Shown here: positions 26,993-35,482 of the stretch, in pieces
Position numbering within the stretch: position 1 is the stretch's first letter
Layout of the letters: every line of letters starts with the position of its first letter
Source: Flavobacterium frigoris PS1
GTDB taxonomy: Bacteria; Bacteroidota; Bacteroidia; Flavobacteriales; Flavobacteriaceae
Length of the DNA stretch: 64,000 bases
Direction of reading: 5' to 3'
Assembly: GCF_000252125.1 (NCBI RefSeq)
Contig: NZ_AHKF01000019.1
Location: 38,199 to 102,198, forward strand
Translations under genes and position numbers: made by a program
Notes under the pieces: model-generated
The model's database searches: none
What the model saw: only the letters and a program-made list of their open reading frames with translations
What the model was told of the DNA's origin: nothing

Positions 26993-27050
26993 TTTTTTTT
27001 AGTGGGTAATTTTTAAAGTGATTCTCGTTGCAAATGAACCTTAAAATAAT

Positions 27051-27713
27051 TTAGTTACTAATCAAGCCGTCTATCATTACTAATTTTCTATCGGCCATAT
27101 TGGCTAACTCTTCATTATGGGTAACAATCACAAAAGTTTGTCCTAACTCATCACGTAGCTTAAAGAACAATTGGTGTAGATTTTCTGCAGATGCTGTATC
27201 AAGGTTTCCTGAAGGCTCATCGGCAAAAATGATAGCAGGTTTGTTTATTAACGCTCTCGCAACAGCGACTCTTTGCTGTTCACCGCCCGAAAGTTCATTT
27301 GGTTTGTGATTTATTCGATGAGAAAGTCCCAAATAGTCCAATAATTTTTTAGCCTCCGTTTCGGTTTCCTGTTTTGGCTTGTTAGCAATAAAAGCAGGTA
27401 TACACACGTTTTCTAGAGCCGTAAATTCAGGCAAAAGTTGATGAAATTGGAATATAAATCCAAGGTTTAAATTCCTAAATTTGGATAAGTTTTTGTCGTT
27501 CATCGTCAAAATGTCCTCATCGTTGATGCGCAGCATGATTTCATTTTCGGGAGTAGGTTTGTCTAAAGTTCCAAGAATTTGCAATAGCGTAGTTTTACCA
27601 GCACCAGAAGCTCCTACTATAGAAACGATTTCTCCTTTTTGAATATGCAAATCGACTCCTTTTAAAACGTGAAGTTGGTCGTAATATTTATGTAAATTTT
27701 TTGCATGTATCAT
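27051..27713 (-). CDS. lolD: ABC transporter ATP-binding protein, LolD-like
   Basis: A 220-residue ATPase from the Met at 27713; an in-frame Met at 27731 is less likely because LolD-type proteins begin close to this point. Walker A is GASGAGKT, the signature is [15 protein letters not shown], Walker B is AIIFADEP followed by SGNLD, and the switch His is in [25 protein letters not shown] is characteristic of the MacB/LolD group. LolD powers lipoprotein release from the inner membrane, consistent with the many lipoproteins here, but the permease is not adjacent, so the symbol is provisional. Confidence 0.88.
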   Translation of the reverse strand: MIHAKNLHKYYDQLHVLKGVDLHIQKGEIVSIVGASGAGKTTLLQILGTLDKPTPENEIMLRINDEDILTMNDKNLSKFRNLNLGFIFQFHQLLPEFTALENVCIPAFIANKPKQETETEAKKLLDYLGLSHRINHKPNELSGGEQQRVAVARALINKPAIIFADEPSGNLDTASAENLHQLFFKLRDELGQTFVIVTHNEELANMADRKLVMIDGLISN

Positions 27714-27860
27714 TAGAGGCATTTTGTACAAAGAAACAAAGATTTTTAGGATTATATAATGGGCAAATAATAAAATTTAGTTAATAAGAATCGGCCTAGT
27801 GTATTTAATACCCTAAATTTGAATTTGTAGAATTTTTATTAACTAAAAGAAAACATTAAA

Positions 27861-28409
27861 ATGGGTTTACAAGAAGGAACAGAAGTGGCAACGTTTGCTG
27901 GTGGCTGCTTTTGGTGTACAGAAGCAGTTTTTTTAGAGCTAAAAGGCGTTAAAAGTGTTGTCTCGGGATACATAGGCGGAAAAACAATAGATCCTACCTA
28001 CAAAGAGATTTGTGGCGGCGAAACGGGACATGCAGAAGCAATTCAAATTACATACGACTCTAATGAAATATCATTTGGGGAACTATTGGAGGTGTTTTTT
28101 GCAACGCATGATCCAACTACTTTAAATCGTCAGGGGAATGATGTGGGAACTCAATATAGAAGTGAAATATTTTATCACAATGAAATGCAAAAGGAAATAT
28201 CTGAAGAGTATATTTCTTTAATGTCAAGAGAAAATACATTTGGTCAACCTATCGTAACTCAGGTTTCAGCAATTTCTATATTTTATAAGGCAGAAGAATA
28301 TCATAATAATTACTACAATGAAAATAAAACACAGGGATATTGTTCTTACGTTATTACACCAAAGATAGATAAGCTTAAGAAGTATTTTCAGGATAAATTA
28401 AAAGCGTAG
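27861..28409 (+). CDS. msrA: Peptide-methionine (S)-S-oxide reductase
   Basis: A 182-residue cytoplasmic repair enzyme that reduces methionine S-sulfoxide. The motif GGCFWCTEAVF carries catalytic Cys16 with Cys19 nearby. GGETGHAEAIQ and HDPTTLNRQGND are hallmarks of the family. A further Cys in QGYCSYV near the C-terminus could be the resolving residue. A TAAATTTG box lies at 27814-27821. The next small gene begins 46 bp downstream. Confidence 0.96.
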   Translation: MGLQEGTEVATFAGGCFWCTEAVFLELKGVKSVVSGYIGGKTIDPTYKEICGGETGHAEAIQITYDSNEISFGELLEVFFATHDPTTLNRQGNDVGTQYRSEIFYHNEMQKEISEEYISLMSRENTFGQPIVTQVSAISIFYKAEEYHNNYYNENKTQGYCSYVITPKIDKLKKYFQDKLKA

Positions 28410-28455
28410 TGGCATTACTTTTGCTTTATTAGAGGTAATAAAATTTTACTTTAAA

Positions 28456-28749
28456 ATGGAAAGGAAAACTATTGTAGATGATAAAAGTGTTAAAAATAGA
28501 AATCTAATTTTAGGGGTTTTTTTTGACGCGATTGGTATGCTGTCCTTTACCGTACCAATGGTTGGCGAGTTTTCCGATGTGATTTGGGCGCCAACAGCGG
28601 CTTATTTAATGACAAGGATGTATAAAGGGACTGTTGGAAAAGTGGGGGGAGTAGTTACATTTCTAGAAGAAATTATTCCCTTTACGGATATTATACCATC
28701 CTTTACGCTAACTTGGATTTATAATTATGTGATAAAGAAAAGCCAATAG
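28456..28749 (+). CDS. Small membrane protein of unknown function, 97 aa
   Basis: A hydrophobic protein with a charged N-terminus (MERKTIVDDKSVKNRN) and two or three possible membrane helices (about 18-40, 45-60 and 75-92). A Gly/Val-rich segment, VGKVGGVVTFLEEIIPFTDI, lies between them. No motif recognised. Possibly cotranscribed with msrA; convergent with the next gene, only 5 bp away, with no clear terminator between them. Confidence 0.7.
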   Translation: MERKTIVDDKSVKNRNLILGVFFDAIGMLSFTVPMVGEFSDVIWAPTAAYLMTRMYKGTVGKVGGVVTFLEEIIPFTDIIPSFTLTWIYNYVIKKSQ

Positions 28750-28754
28750 TTAAG

Positions 28755-29063
28755 CTATTTTTTTTCGTTAAAAAGGAAACCCAATCCCATACGTTTTAGC
28801 ATTTTCTTTTCGAAGGCCCAAAAGAATTTGAACTGTCCAAAGAGAAATCCAATCAATACTAATAAAACTTGGTATAGCGGAAAAATGATAAGCAATCGTG
28901 CTGGTGTGTGCCAAAAGCCGAAGTCTTCTTTTAGGATACCCAACCAAATACAGACAGGTTTTGACAACCACGCTGATGTGGACCCTGTAATTGCAAAAAC
29001 GATAAATATAATTGTCAGTTGGAAATTTGAGTCAATGCCCCAACGTTTTTTTAATGCCTTCAT
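28755..29063 (-). CDS. DUF6787-like small membrane protein
   Basis: A 102-residue protein with two membrane helices (about 16-36 and 55-75) and a conserved-looking C-terminus (FWAFEKKMLKRMGLGFL). It resembles the flavobacterial DUF6787 family, sometimes mislabelled prolipoprotein diacylglyceryl transferase; no Lgt motif is present. It lies 32 bp after a small lipoprotein gene on the same strand and is probably cotranscribed with it. Confidence 0.7.
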   Translation of the reverse strand: MKALKKRWGIDSNFQLTIIFIVFAITGSTSAWLSKPVCIWLGILKEDFGFWHTPARLLIIFPLYQVLLVLIGFLFGQFKFFWAFEKKMLKRMGLGFLFNEKK

Positions 29064-29095
29064 TTTTATTTATAATGAATACAAATATAGTGACA

Positions 29096-29530
29096 TTATC
29101 TCGCAGGAACATAACCAAAAAGTTTTTGTTTGTATGTATTTTGAAAATAAACCAAATAATTATAAATTAAATAATTGACTTCATATCCGTAATCAATATT
29201 CGAGTCGTAGGCGATGGTCATTTCATATAAATCGGGATTATATCGAAAAGGTTGTAAAACGCGATTATTCCATTCGTTAATCCAAAGGCTGTTTTTATTT
29301 GCCATATAACTCTGGGAATGATACCCTCTGGGAAAAGCTCTTGAAGCCAGCCAGCTTGTAAAACCGATGTCAATAATGATCACCTCATATTCTAATTCAT
29401 CATTAGCGATTCGGACCGTATCGTTTTGTGTGGCGATAGGATTATCTGATTTAGCTATAGTTGTGTTGGAAGTTTTACAACTATAAAAAGAAACTATAAT
29501 GATAGTTAAGATGAAGAAACTTTTTTTCAT
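29096..29530 (-). CDS. DUF6146-like small lipoprotein
   Basis: A 144-residue lipoprotein with signal MKKSFFILTIIIVSFYSC and lipid-attachment Cys18. The mature part has DELEYEVIIIDIGFTSWLAS and a Tyr-rich end (YGYEVNYLIYNYLVYFQNTY), matching the flavobacterial DUF6146 type from memory. Function unknown. Confidence 0.75.
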   Translation of the reverse strand: MKKSFFILTIIIVSFYSCKTSNTTIAKSDNPIATQNDTVRIANDELEYEVIIIDIGFTSWLASRAFPRGYHSQSYMANKNSLWINEWNNRVLQPFRYNPDLYEMTIAYDSNIDYGYEVNYLIYNYLVYFQNTYKQKLFGYVPAR

Positions 29531-29642
29531 GTTTGAAAAATTAGAATTAAAGTTACAAAAATTAATGTTTGGTTATTAGTGTTTTAGCAAAAATAAATCA
29601 TTTGCGACCAGTAAATGATTTATATTAGTATTATTGAATGTA

Positions 29643-29967
29643 TTATTTTCCAAATAAACTAGCTAGCATTCCGCGAATTCCACCACCTTTTTTGTTGACA
29701 GTATCCATCGCATCACTTAGATTTACTTTTTCATGAACATTTTGGTCTAAACAAAATTTACCCTATGCACTTAGAATTAGCATGCACAGTACTTGCGTTA
29801 TCAGCGGCACCCTAAATAACGCTAATAATATCAGATGTTTTAAAACTGGAATCATTCGGGCATTTAGCCTTTCCAACAAATGCTCTGAATATTTGTGGGA
29901 TTAGCTTAGAGGCTACTCCAGATGTACCTATATCATTAATTCCAAATTGTTCTAATTGTTCAAACAT
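29643..29967 (-). pseudogene. Decayed MFEQL-type DUF937-like gene
   Basis: Reading the minus strand from the ATG at 29967 gives MFEQLEQFGIND, GTSGVASKLIPQIFRAFVGK, AKCPNDSSFKTSDIISVI and then an in-frame TAG. Two more stops follow, and a +1 shift is needed to read the ending VNLSDAMDTVNKKGGGIRGM, LASLFGK and stop. The remembered intact protein is about 200 residues, with a long segment between MFEQL and the SSGVA part that is missing here. So this copy has an internal deletion, at least three nonsense codons and a frameshift. Confidence 0.8.
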
Positions 29968-29998
29968 ATTACACTTCGTAGTTCGGCTTATAATTTAC

Positions 29999-30039
29999 AA
30001 AAAAAAGTGGGTTCGTTAAAATAATTTAACAAACCCACT
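29999..30039 (-). terminator. Terminator of serA
   Basis: A 15-bp stem with one mismatch pairs AGTGGGTTCGTTAAA (30006-30020) and TTTAACAAACCCACT (30025-30039). On the minus strand it is followed by an eight-base T run. Confidence 0.88.
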
Positions 30040-30066
30040 CGTGTATATAGCTGAAAATTAAATTAT

Positions 30067-31017
30067 TTACCCAATCAAGCTAATGATTTGTGAAGCTAAT
30101 TCTGTTCCAATTCTATCTTGAGCTTCTCCAGTTGCAGCTCCAATATGCGGAGTTAATGAAATTTTAGGATTCATTAAAATAGTCATTTCAGGAGTTGGTT
30201 CGTTTTCAAAAACGTCTAATCCTGCAAATAATACTTTTCCGCTGTCTAGTGCTTTTACTAATGCTACTTCATCAATAACACCACCACGAGCACAGTTTAC
30301 AATACCTACACCATCTTTCATGATAGCTAATTCTTTCTCACCGATGATATAACCATCTTGGGCAGGAACGTGTAAAGTAATGAAATCTGCATCTTTGAAT
30401 AAAGACTCAAGTGATTGAGAAACGATTGTTGTTGTGATTGACTGTCCGTCAAAGAATTCTACTTTTACATCAACTGTAGGGATAAAACTATCAGCTGCAA
30501 TTACTTTCATACCTAAGGCAAGAGCCATTTTTGCAGTAGCTTGACCAATACGTCCAATTCCTACAATTCCTAATGTTTTTCCTCTTAATTCAACACCATT
30601 TGCGTACGCTTTTTTCAAACCATCAAAGTTTGAATCTCCTTCAAGAGGCATATTTCTGTTTGAGTCATGTAAAAAACGAACACCAGAAAATAAGTGAGCA
30701 AAAACTAATTCTGCTACTGATTCAGATGAAGATGCAGGCGTATTGATTACATGAATCCCTTTGCTTTTTGCATAGTCAACATCAATGTTGTCCATTCCTA
30801 CACCACCGCGACCAATTATTTTTAGACCTGGGCAAGCGTCAATTATATCTTTACGAACTTTAGTTGCACTACGCACTAAAACTACGCTTACGTTGTTTTC
30901 GTTCACATAATTAGCTACTTGTTCTTGTGCTACTTTTGTAGTTATTACTTCAAATCCACCTTTTTCTAAAGCAAGAATTCCACTTTTTGAAATTCCATCG
31001 TTTGCTAGTACTTTCAT
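30067..31017 (-). CDS. serA: D-3-phosphoglycerate dehydrogenase, short form
   Basis: A 316-residue D-isomer-specific 2-hydroxyacid dehydrogenase. The NAD-binding motif is GIGRIGQATAKMA (about 154-166), and the active-site regions are NCARGGVIDE (Arg) and the His of LTPHIGAAT. It lacks the C-terminal ACT domain of E. coli SerA, so serine feedback through ACT is not expected. serC lies 118 bp upstream on the same strand, which supports the serine pathway assignment. Confidence 0.9.
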   Translation of the reverse strand: MKVLANDGISKSGILALEKGGFEVITTKVAQEQVANYVNENNVSVVLVRSATKVRKDIIDACPGLKIIGRGGVGMDNIDVDYAKSKGIHVINTPASSSESVAELVFAHLFSGVRFLHDSNRNMPLEGDSNFDGLKKAYANGVELRGKTLGIVGIGRIGQATAKMALALGMKVIAADSFIPTVDVKVEFFDGQSITTTIVSQSLESLFKDADFITLHVPAQDGYIIGEKELAIMKDGVGIVNCARGGVIDEVALVKALDSGKVLFAGLDVFENEPTPEMTILMNPKISLTPHIGAATGEAQDRIGTELASQIISLIG

Positions 31018-31135
31018 TTTATTTATATTTTACGATTGGAAAATTTAAAAATTTAAAGATTCAATCTATTATTTAGTGTTATGAATGATTATAAATTGAC
31101 TTTTCAAATACTTAAATCATTCAATATTTTAATTT

Positions 31136-32206
31136 TTAAATTGCTTTTTCTAAAGCTTTCATTACATCGACCAATACTTGAACGCTTTCTATTGGCATTG
31201 CATTGTACATAGAAGCTCTGTAACCACCTACAGAACGATGTCCTGGTATTCCAGAGATTCCTGCTGCTTTCCACATAGTATCAAAAGTCTCTGTGTGTGC
31301 TGCATCATTCAATAAGAAAGTGGCATTCATGTTTGAACGATCTTCAACTGCTGCAGCTCCTTTAAATAATGGGTTTCTGTCTATTTCGTTATAAAGTAAC
31401 TCAGCTTTTGCGTTATTCAATTTTTCAACTGCTGCAACTCCACCTAGTTTTTTTAACCATTGTAAAGTTAATAATGAAGCATAAACTGGAAAAACAGCAG
31501 GAGTGTTATACATACTCTCGGCTTTAATGTGTTTTTCATAATCCAATATACTTGGAATAATTCTTCCTGATTTCCCAAGAATCTCTTCCTTAACAATTAC
31601 AAGAGTAGTTCCTGCAGGGCCCATATTTTTTTGTGCTCCCGCATAGATGATATCAAATTTAGAGAAATCTAATACTCTAGAAAAGATATCAGAACTCATA
31701 TCGCAAACAATTGGCATGTCAAGCGATGGGAATTCTTTCATTTGTGTACCAAAAATGGTGTTATTACTTGTACAGTGAAAATAATCTGCATCAGCAGGTA
31801 CACTGTATCCTTTTGGGATATTATTGTAGTTTTCTTCTTTTGAGGAAGCGACAACAACAGTTTCTCCAAAAAATTTAGCTTCTTTTATCGCTCCGCTGGC
31901 CCAAGTTCCTGAATCAAGATAAGCAGCTTTACCACCTTCTTTCATTAAGTTGTAAGGTACCATTAGAAATTCAAGACTTGCTCCACCAGCAAGGAAAAGA
32001 GCTTTGTATCCTTTGTCTTCCAGTCCTAATAGTTCAAGTGCAAGTGATCTCGCTTCATCCATTACTGCAACAAAATCTTTACTTCTGTGCGAAATTTCTA
32101 AAATGGATAAGCCGGAATCATTAAAATTTAAAATAGCTTGTGCTGATTTATCAAAAACTTCTTGTGGTAAAATGCATGGTCCTGCGCTGTAGTTGTGTTT
32201 TTTCAT
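31136..32206 (-). CDS. serC: Phosphoserine aminotransferase
   Basis: A 356-residue PLP enzyme converting 3-phosphohydroxypyruvate and glutamate to phosphoserine. The start MKKHNYSAGPCILP at 32206 matches the family; the frame is open 11 codons further but this is not needed. The PLP-binding Lys lies in IYAGAQKNMGPAGTT. GHRSVGGYRASMYNAMP near the end is a SerC signature. It acts after the serA product; both genes face the same way. Confidence 0.96.
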   Translation of the reverse strand: MKKHNYSAGPCILPQEVFDKSAQAILNFNDSGLSILEISHRSKDFVAVMDEARSLALELLGLEDKGYKALFLAGGASLEFLMVPYNLMKEGGKAAYLDSGTWASGAIKEAKFFGETVVVASSKEENYNNIPKGYSVPADADYFHCTSNNTIFGTQMKEFPSLDMPIVCDMSSDIFSRVLDFSKFDIIYAGAQKNMGPAGTTLVIVKEEILGKSGRIIPSILDYEKHIKAESMYNTPAVFPVYASLLTLQWLKKLGGVAAVEKLNNAKAELLYNEIDRNPLFKGAAAVEDRSNMNATFLLNDAAHTETFDTMWKAAGISGIPGHRSVGGYRASMYNAMPIESVQVLVDVMKALEKAI

Positions 32207-32299
32207 GGTGTAGTTTATGTCCGAAAAATTAAAACGCAAATTTCGACATTAGGACTTTAAAAAGCGTTAAATAATTCGGAAAAATAAAACATTTTTAAC

Positions 32300-33358
32300 C
32301 TATATTGTTAACAAAAACGTTATAGTATCGACATTATCTGCATAATCCCATAATTGAGGATTTTGTGTTTCTCCGTAAATAATACTGTTTTCAATCAGAT
32401 TATTACTAACGATGCACTGTATTTGTTCGTCTTCTGACTTTAAACGAGTCTGTAGATCTACGATGTCATCATAAAATTCGTAAAACACACTCGAAATAGG
32501 AGAGGCGTGGCTTTTATCTTCTTTTAAAGTTAAAAATCCGTTGTCCAATAACTTGAAATTACTCATTAAAAACACAGCTTTGTTATAATCGTAATTGTTG
32601 GCATATTTTTCATAATGAATTACATCTTGGTATTCAAAAATAGCTTCAAAAAAGCTGTCAAATGTATAGTCTTTTGGTACAAAAAGCTTCGATACATTGC
32701 GACATCCCAAGCCAAAATATCTAAATATGTCCTCACCTAGAGCGCTTAGCTGCTCCTTAGTTTCGGTACCATTTAATACGGCTATTGAGTTTCTGCTTTT
32801 TCTAATTATGGACGGTTTGTCTTTAAAGTAGTATTCAAAATAACGGGCTGTGTTATTACTTCCGGTTGCAATAACGGCGTCAAAATTCTCTAATTTTCCC
32901 TCAACAAATGTGATTTTATCAGCAAATTTGGGTTCAACGGCTATTATGTATTTGGCCAGAAAAGGAAGTAAATGTTGGTCATTTGAAGATGTTTTCACCA
33001 GTACAGAGTGACCAGTAATCAAAACGGACAAGAAATCGTGGAAACCAACTAATGGAATATTCCCTGCTAAGATTAACGCAATGTTTTTTGGTTTCACGGC
33101 GTCAATTTTATAACCAGACAACCATATGTCTAAGTTTTCTCGCTTCAGCGCTTTGGCCCACGATTGAATAGAAAAGTATACCTGTTCAGGAGTATACCAT
33201 CCATTATGAGACTGGGATAGTTTTATTAATTTGATGAAATCGTCAAAAAACAGATCGTTGTGCAGAACAGTTTCTTTTTTTGAACTGTTGTCTTCAGAAA
33301 ATTGACTTAAAAATCTTCCTAATTCAACAAAAACAGTTTTTTTTGTTTCTAATGTCAT
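32300..33358 (-). CDS. Acyl-CoA reductase (LuxC-like)
   Basis: A 352-residue protein of the LuxC/acyl-CoA reductase family, an aldehyde dehydrogenase relative that reduces acyl-CoA to aldehyde with NAD(P)H. Visible markers are ALILAGNIPLVGFHDFLSVL (90s), VLVKTSSND (about 119-127), VIATGSNNTARYFEYYF (about 162) and the catalytic Cys219 in FGLGCRNVS. No LuxD/LuxE partner or lux genes are nearby. It is divergent from a ferredoxin gene with near-overlapping promoters, which hints at a shared condition of expression. The physiological substrate is unknown. Confidence 0.88.
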   Translation of the reverse strand: MTLETKKTVFVELGRFLSQFSEDNSSKKETVLHNDLFFDDFIKLIKLSQSHNGWYTPEQVYFSIQSWAKALKRENLDIWLSGYKIDAVKPKNIALILAGNIPLVGFHDFLSVLITGHSVLVKTSSNDQHLLPFLAKYIIAVEPKFADKITFVEGKLENFDAVIATGSNNTARYFEYYFKDKPSIIRKSRNSIAVLNGTETKEQLSALGEDIFRYFGLGCRNVSKLFVPKDYTFDSFFEAIFEYQDVIHYEKYANNYDYNKAVFLMSNFKLLDNGFLTLKEDKSHASPISSVFYEFYDDIVDLQTRLKSEDEQIQCIVSNNLIENSIIYGETQNPQLWDYADNVDTITFLLTI

Positions 33359-33363
33359 TATGT

Positions 33364-33394
33364 TTGCTTATGAATTGTTTTGATTGTAATTTTG
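33364..33394 (+). promoter_or_regulatory. Bacteroidota-type promoter for the ferredoxin gene
   Basis: TTG at 33364-33366, a 20-bp spacer and TAATTTTG at 33387-33394 match the -33/-7 consensus (TTG, about 20 bp, TAnnTTTG). The leader would be about 90 nt. Confidence 0.7.
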
Positions 33395-33396
33395 TA

Positions 33397-33427
33397 CAAA
33401 AATAAGCTTTAATAAGTCGAAAGTCAA
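33397..33427 (-). promoter_or_regulatory. Bacteroidota-type promoter for the acyl-CoA reductase gene
   Basis: On the minus strand, TTG (33427-33425), a 20-bp spacer and TATTTTTG (33404-33397) form a full consensus match. Its -7 box is 2 bp from the -7 box of the opposite promoter. Confidence 0.7.
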
Positions 33428-33489
33428 AAGTCTTAAAGTCAAAAGTCACTTAATAGGATTTTTTTTGACCCGAATAACAAATAATATAG

Positions 33490-33843
<354 letters not shown>

Positions 33844-33858
33844 CTTGTAGATATAAAG

Positions 33859-33895
33859 CAAAAAAATCCTGAGTTCTTAACTCAGGATTTTTTTT
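33859..33895. terminator. Bidirectional terminator after ferredoxin
   Basis: A stem AAAATCCTGAGTT / AACTCAGGATTTT with a CTT-type loop and a T8 run, between convergent genes. Confidence 0.92.
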
Positions 33896-33915
33896 ATGCT
33901 TAAATCTACTTTGAA

Positions 33916-34449
33916 TTACTTTTCAATATGATATGTTGTAATTGTAATAGTATCTGTTTTGTCATCATAGGTTTCTAGTATCATATTGCCATCAGAATTA
34001 AAATGACCAAATGAAGTTACGTTTCCAGCTTTGTAAATATAGTTGTTGTTAGATGTTTTTCTTAGCACGGCAGATTTTTTTCCATCAGGCATGAATACTG
34101 AATATCCTTTTTTATCGCTAGATACTTGATATTTTTTACCGTCTAGTTCATAGTATGCAGATCTGTCCACGTCAATTACTTTAGTAACTCCGTCTGCTGT
34201 AATTTTAGTGGTTGCTGTCACTTCAACTGGACTTTCTTTTACGTCTTTATTTAAGATACTTGAATCGGCATCATTTAGTTCTAAATTTTGAACCTCTTTA
34301 ATTTCCTTTGTTTCAACTAATTTCTTTTCCCCCTGAGAATTTTTGATTGTCGTAATATTGGTTTTGACTTCTGTTTTTACATTCTTATTTTGTGCTTGAA
34401 TATTTAAGGAAAATAAAAAAGCAGCCATTCCTAAAACTATAATTTTCAT
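33916..34449 (-). CDS. Secreted protein of unknown function, 177 aa
   Basis: A signal peptide (about 1-19, MKIIVLGMAAFLFSLNIQA) is followed by a Lys/Thr/Val-rich region (20-95) and a beta-rich C-terminal part (100-177). Motifs such as YYELDGKKYQVSSDKKGY suggest a small exported beta domain. A candidate -7 box (minus strand TAAATTTG) is at 34477-34484. No family recognised. Confidence 0.72.
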   Translation of the reverse strand: MKIIVLGMAAFLFSLNIQAQNKNVKTEVKTNITTIKNSQGEKKLVETKEIKEVQNLELNDADSSILNKDVKESPVEVTATTKITADGVTKVIDVDRSAYYELDGKKYQVSSDKKGYSVFMPDGKKSAVLRKTSNNNYIYKAGNVTSFGHFNSDGNMILETYDDKTDTITITTYHIEK

Positions 34450-34567
34450 GATATTTGATTTTAATGATTTACTTTACAAATTTACAACTACATGGCTTTT
34501 AATTTATTACACAATTTTCATTAATTATTGCATTATTCACACTAAAAATAATTAGACTTCTAATTTT

Positions 34568-35314
34568 TTAAGATTTCTTTTTTTGTGCAACAATGACGTA
34601 GGTGTCATAGGCATATGTTTTTCGGTCTACGGTTTTTATGATTTCAAAATTATTTATATAGAGGAACAGTTGTATTTCGTTTAGTGTAAAAACGCGGACT
34701 GTAGAAAAATCATCTGCTATTAGGTCTTTTTTACCATTTAAATTGGTGTAGTATTTTGCCGTCCAATCCACCATAAAATTATCTGCGGTAGTCGTTTCCC
34801 AGTGGCTTTCTCTGGTGTAGTTTATTCCCTCGTGCTGTGCTTGGTGTATGATTTTTTGATTTTTATTGATATAGGGGATAAACCTGTTGGCGTCTATGAA
34901 ATCAAATGCAATAATGCCTTCGTCTGAGATGTTGTTGAATAGGGAAGCTAAAGTTTCGTTGATATCCTCGTTTGTTGTCAGATAGCTAGTGGAACGCCCG
35001 GTAATAATAATAGCATCAACCTGTTTTTCAAGATTAAAATCCCGCATGTCCCCTTGAATGAAAGTAACGTTGTTATTTCTTTCTCGAGCAATTGCAATCA
35101 TGCTTTCACTATAATCTAGTCCTGTATAATCTTGGTGGTGTTCTTTAAATCGTTTAGCAAGGTTGCCTGTTCCACTGCCTATTTCCAGAATGGATTTACA
35201 ATTATGTTCTTGGATAAAGCTGTTGTAGAATTCATACTCTTCATCATAATCAACAAAGGTCTGATACATGGCATCGTATATTGCAGCCATTTTTCCGTGA
35301 TAAAGAGTTGCCAT
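34568..35314 (-). CDS. Class I SAM-dependent methyltransferase
   Basis: A 248-residue cytoplasmic methyltransferase from the preferred Met (MATLYHGKMAAIYDAMY); the frame also has a Met 8 codons upstream. Motif I is ILEIGSGTGNLAKRF, motif II is TGLDYSESMI and motif III is FIQGDMRDF. The C-terminal half has the beta pattern of small-molecule methyltransferases. The substrate is not evident, and the neighbours give no clue. Monocistronic. Confidence 0.85.
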   Translation of the reverse strand: MATLYHGKMAAIYDAMYQTFVDYDEEYEFYNSFIQEHNCKSILEIGSGTGNLAKRFKEHHQDYTGLDYSESMIAIARERNNNVTFIQGDMRDFNLEKQVDAIIITGRSTSYLTTNEDINETLASLFNNISDEGIIAFDFIDANRFIPYINKNQKIIHQAQHEGINYTRESHWETTTADNFMVDWTAKYYTNLNGKKDLIADDFSTVRVFTLNEIQLFLYINNFEIIKTVDRKTYAYDTYVIVAQKKKS

Positions 35315-35435
35315 AATTTTCGGTTTAGAGGTATACATTACTGATGTTCGAACAGATATTGTAATGCAGGCGGTAATACAAAAATAGAATCGGTTAAAAA
35401 TGTTTTATAAATTTAAGAAAAAATAGCTTATAAAA

Positions 35436-35462
35436 AAAGGGCTATCCGATGGATAGCCCTTT
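35436..35462. terminator. Terminator of the downstream TonB receptor gene
   Basis: A 12-bp stem AAAGGGCTATCC / GGATAGCCCTTT with a GAT loop. The A run preceding it on the plus strand is the T run for the minus-strand receptor gene. Confidence 0.9.
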
Positions 35463-35482
35463 TGAATTATTCGATAATCAAA

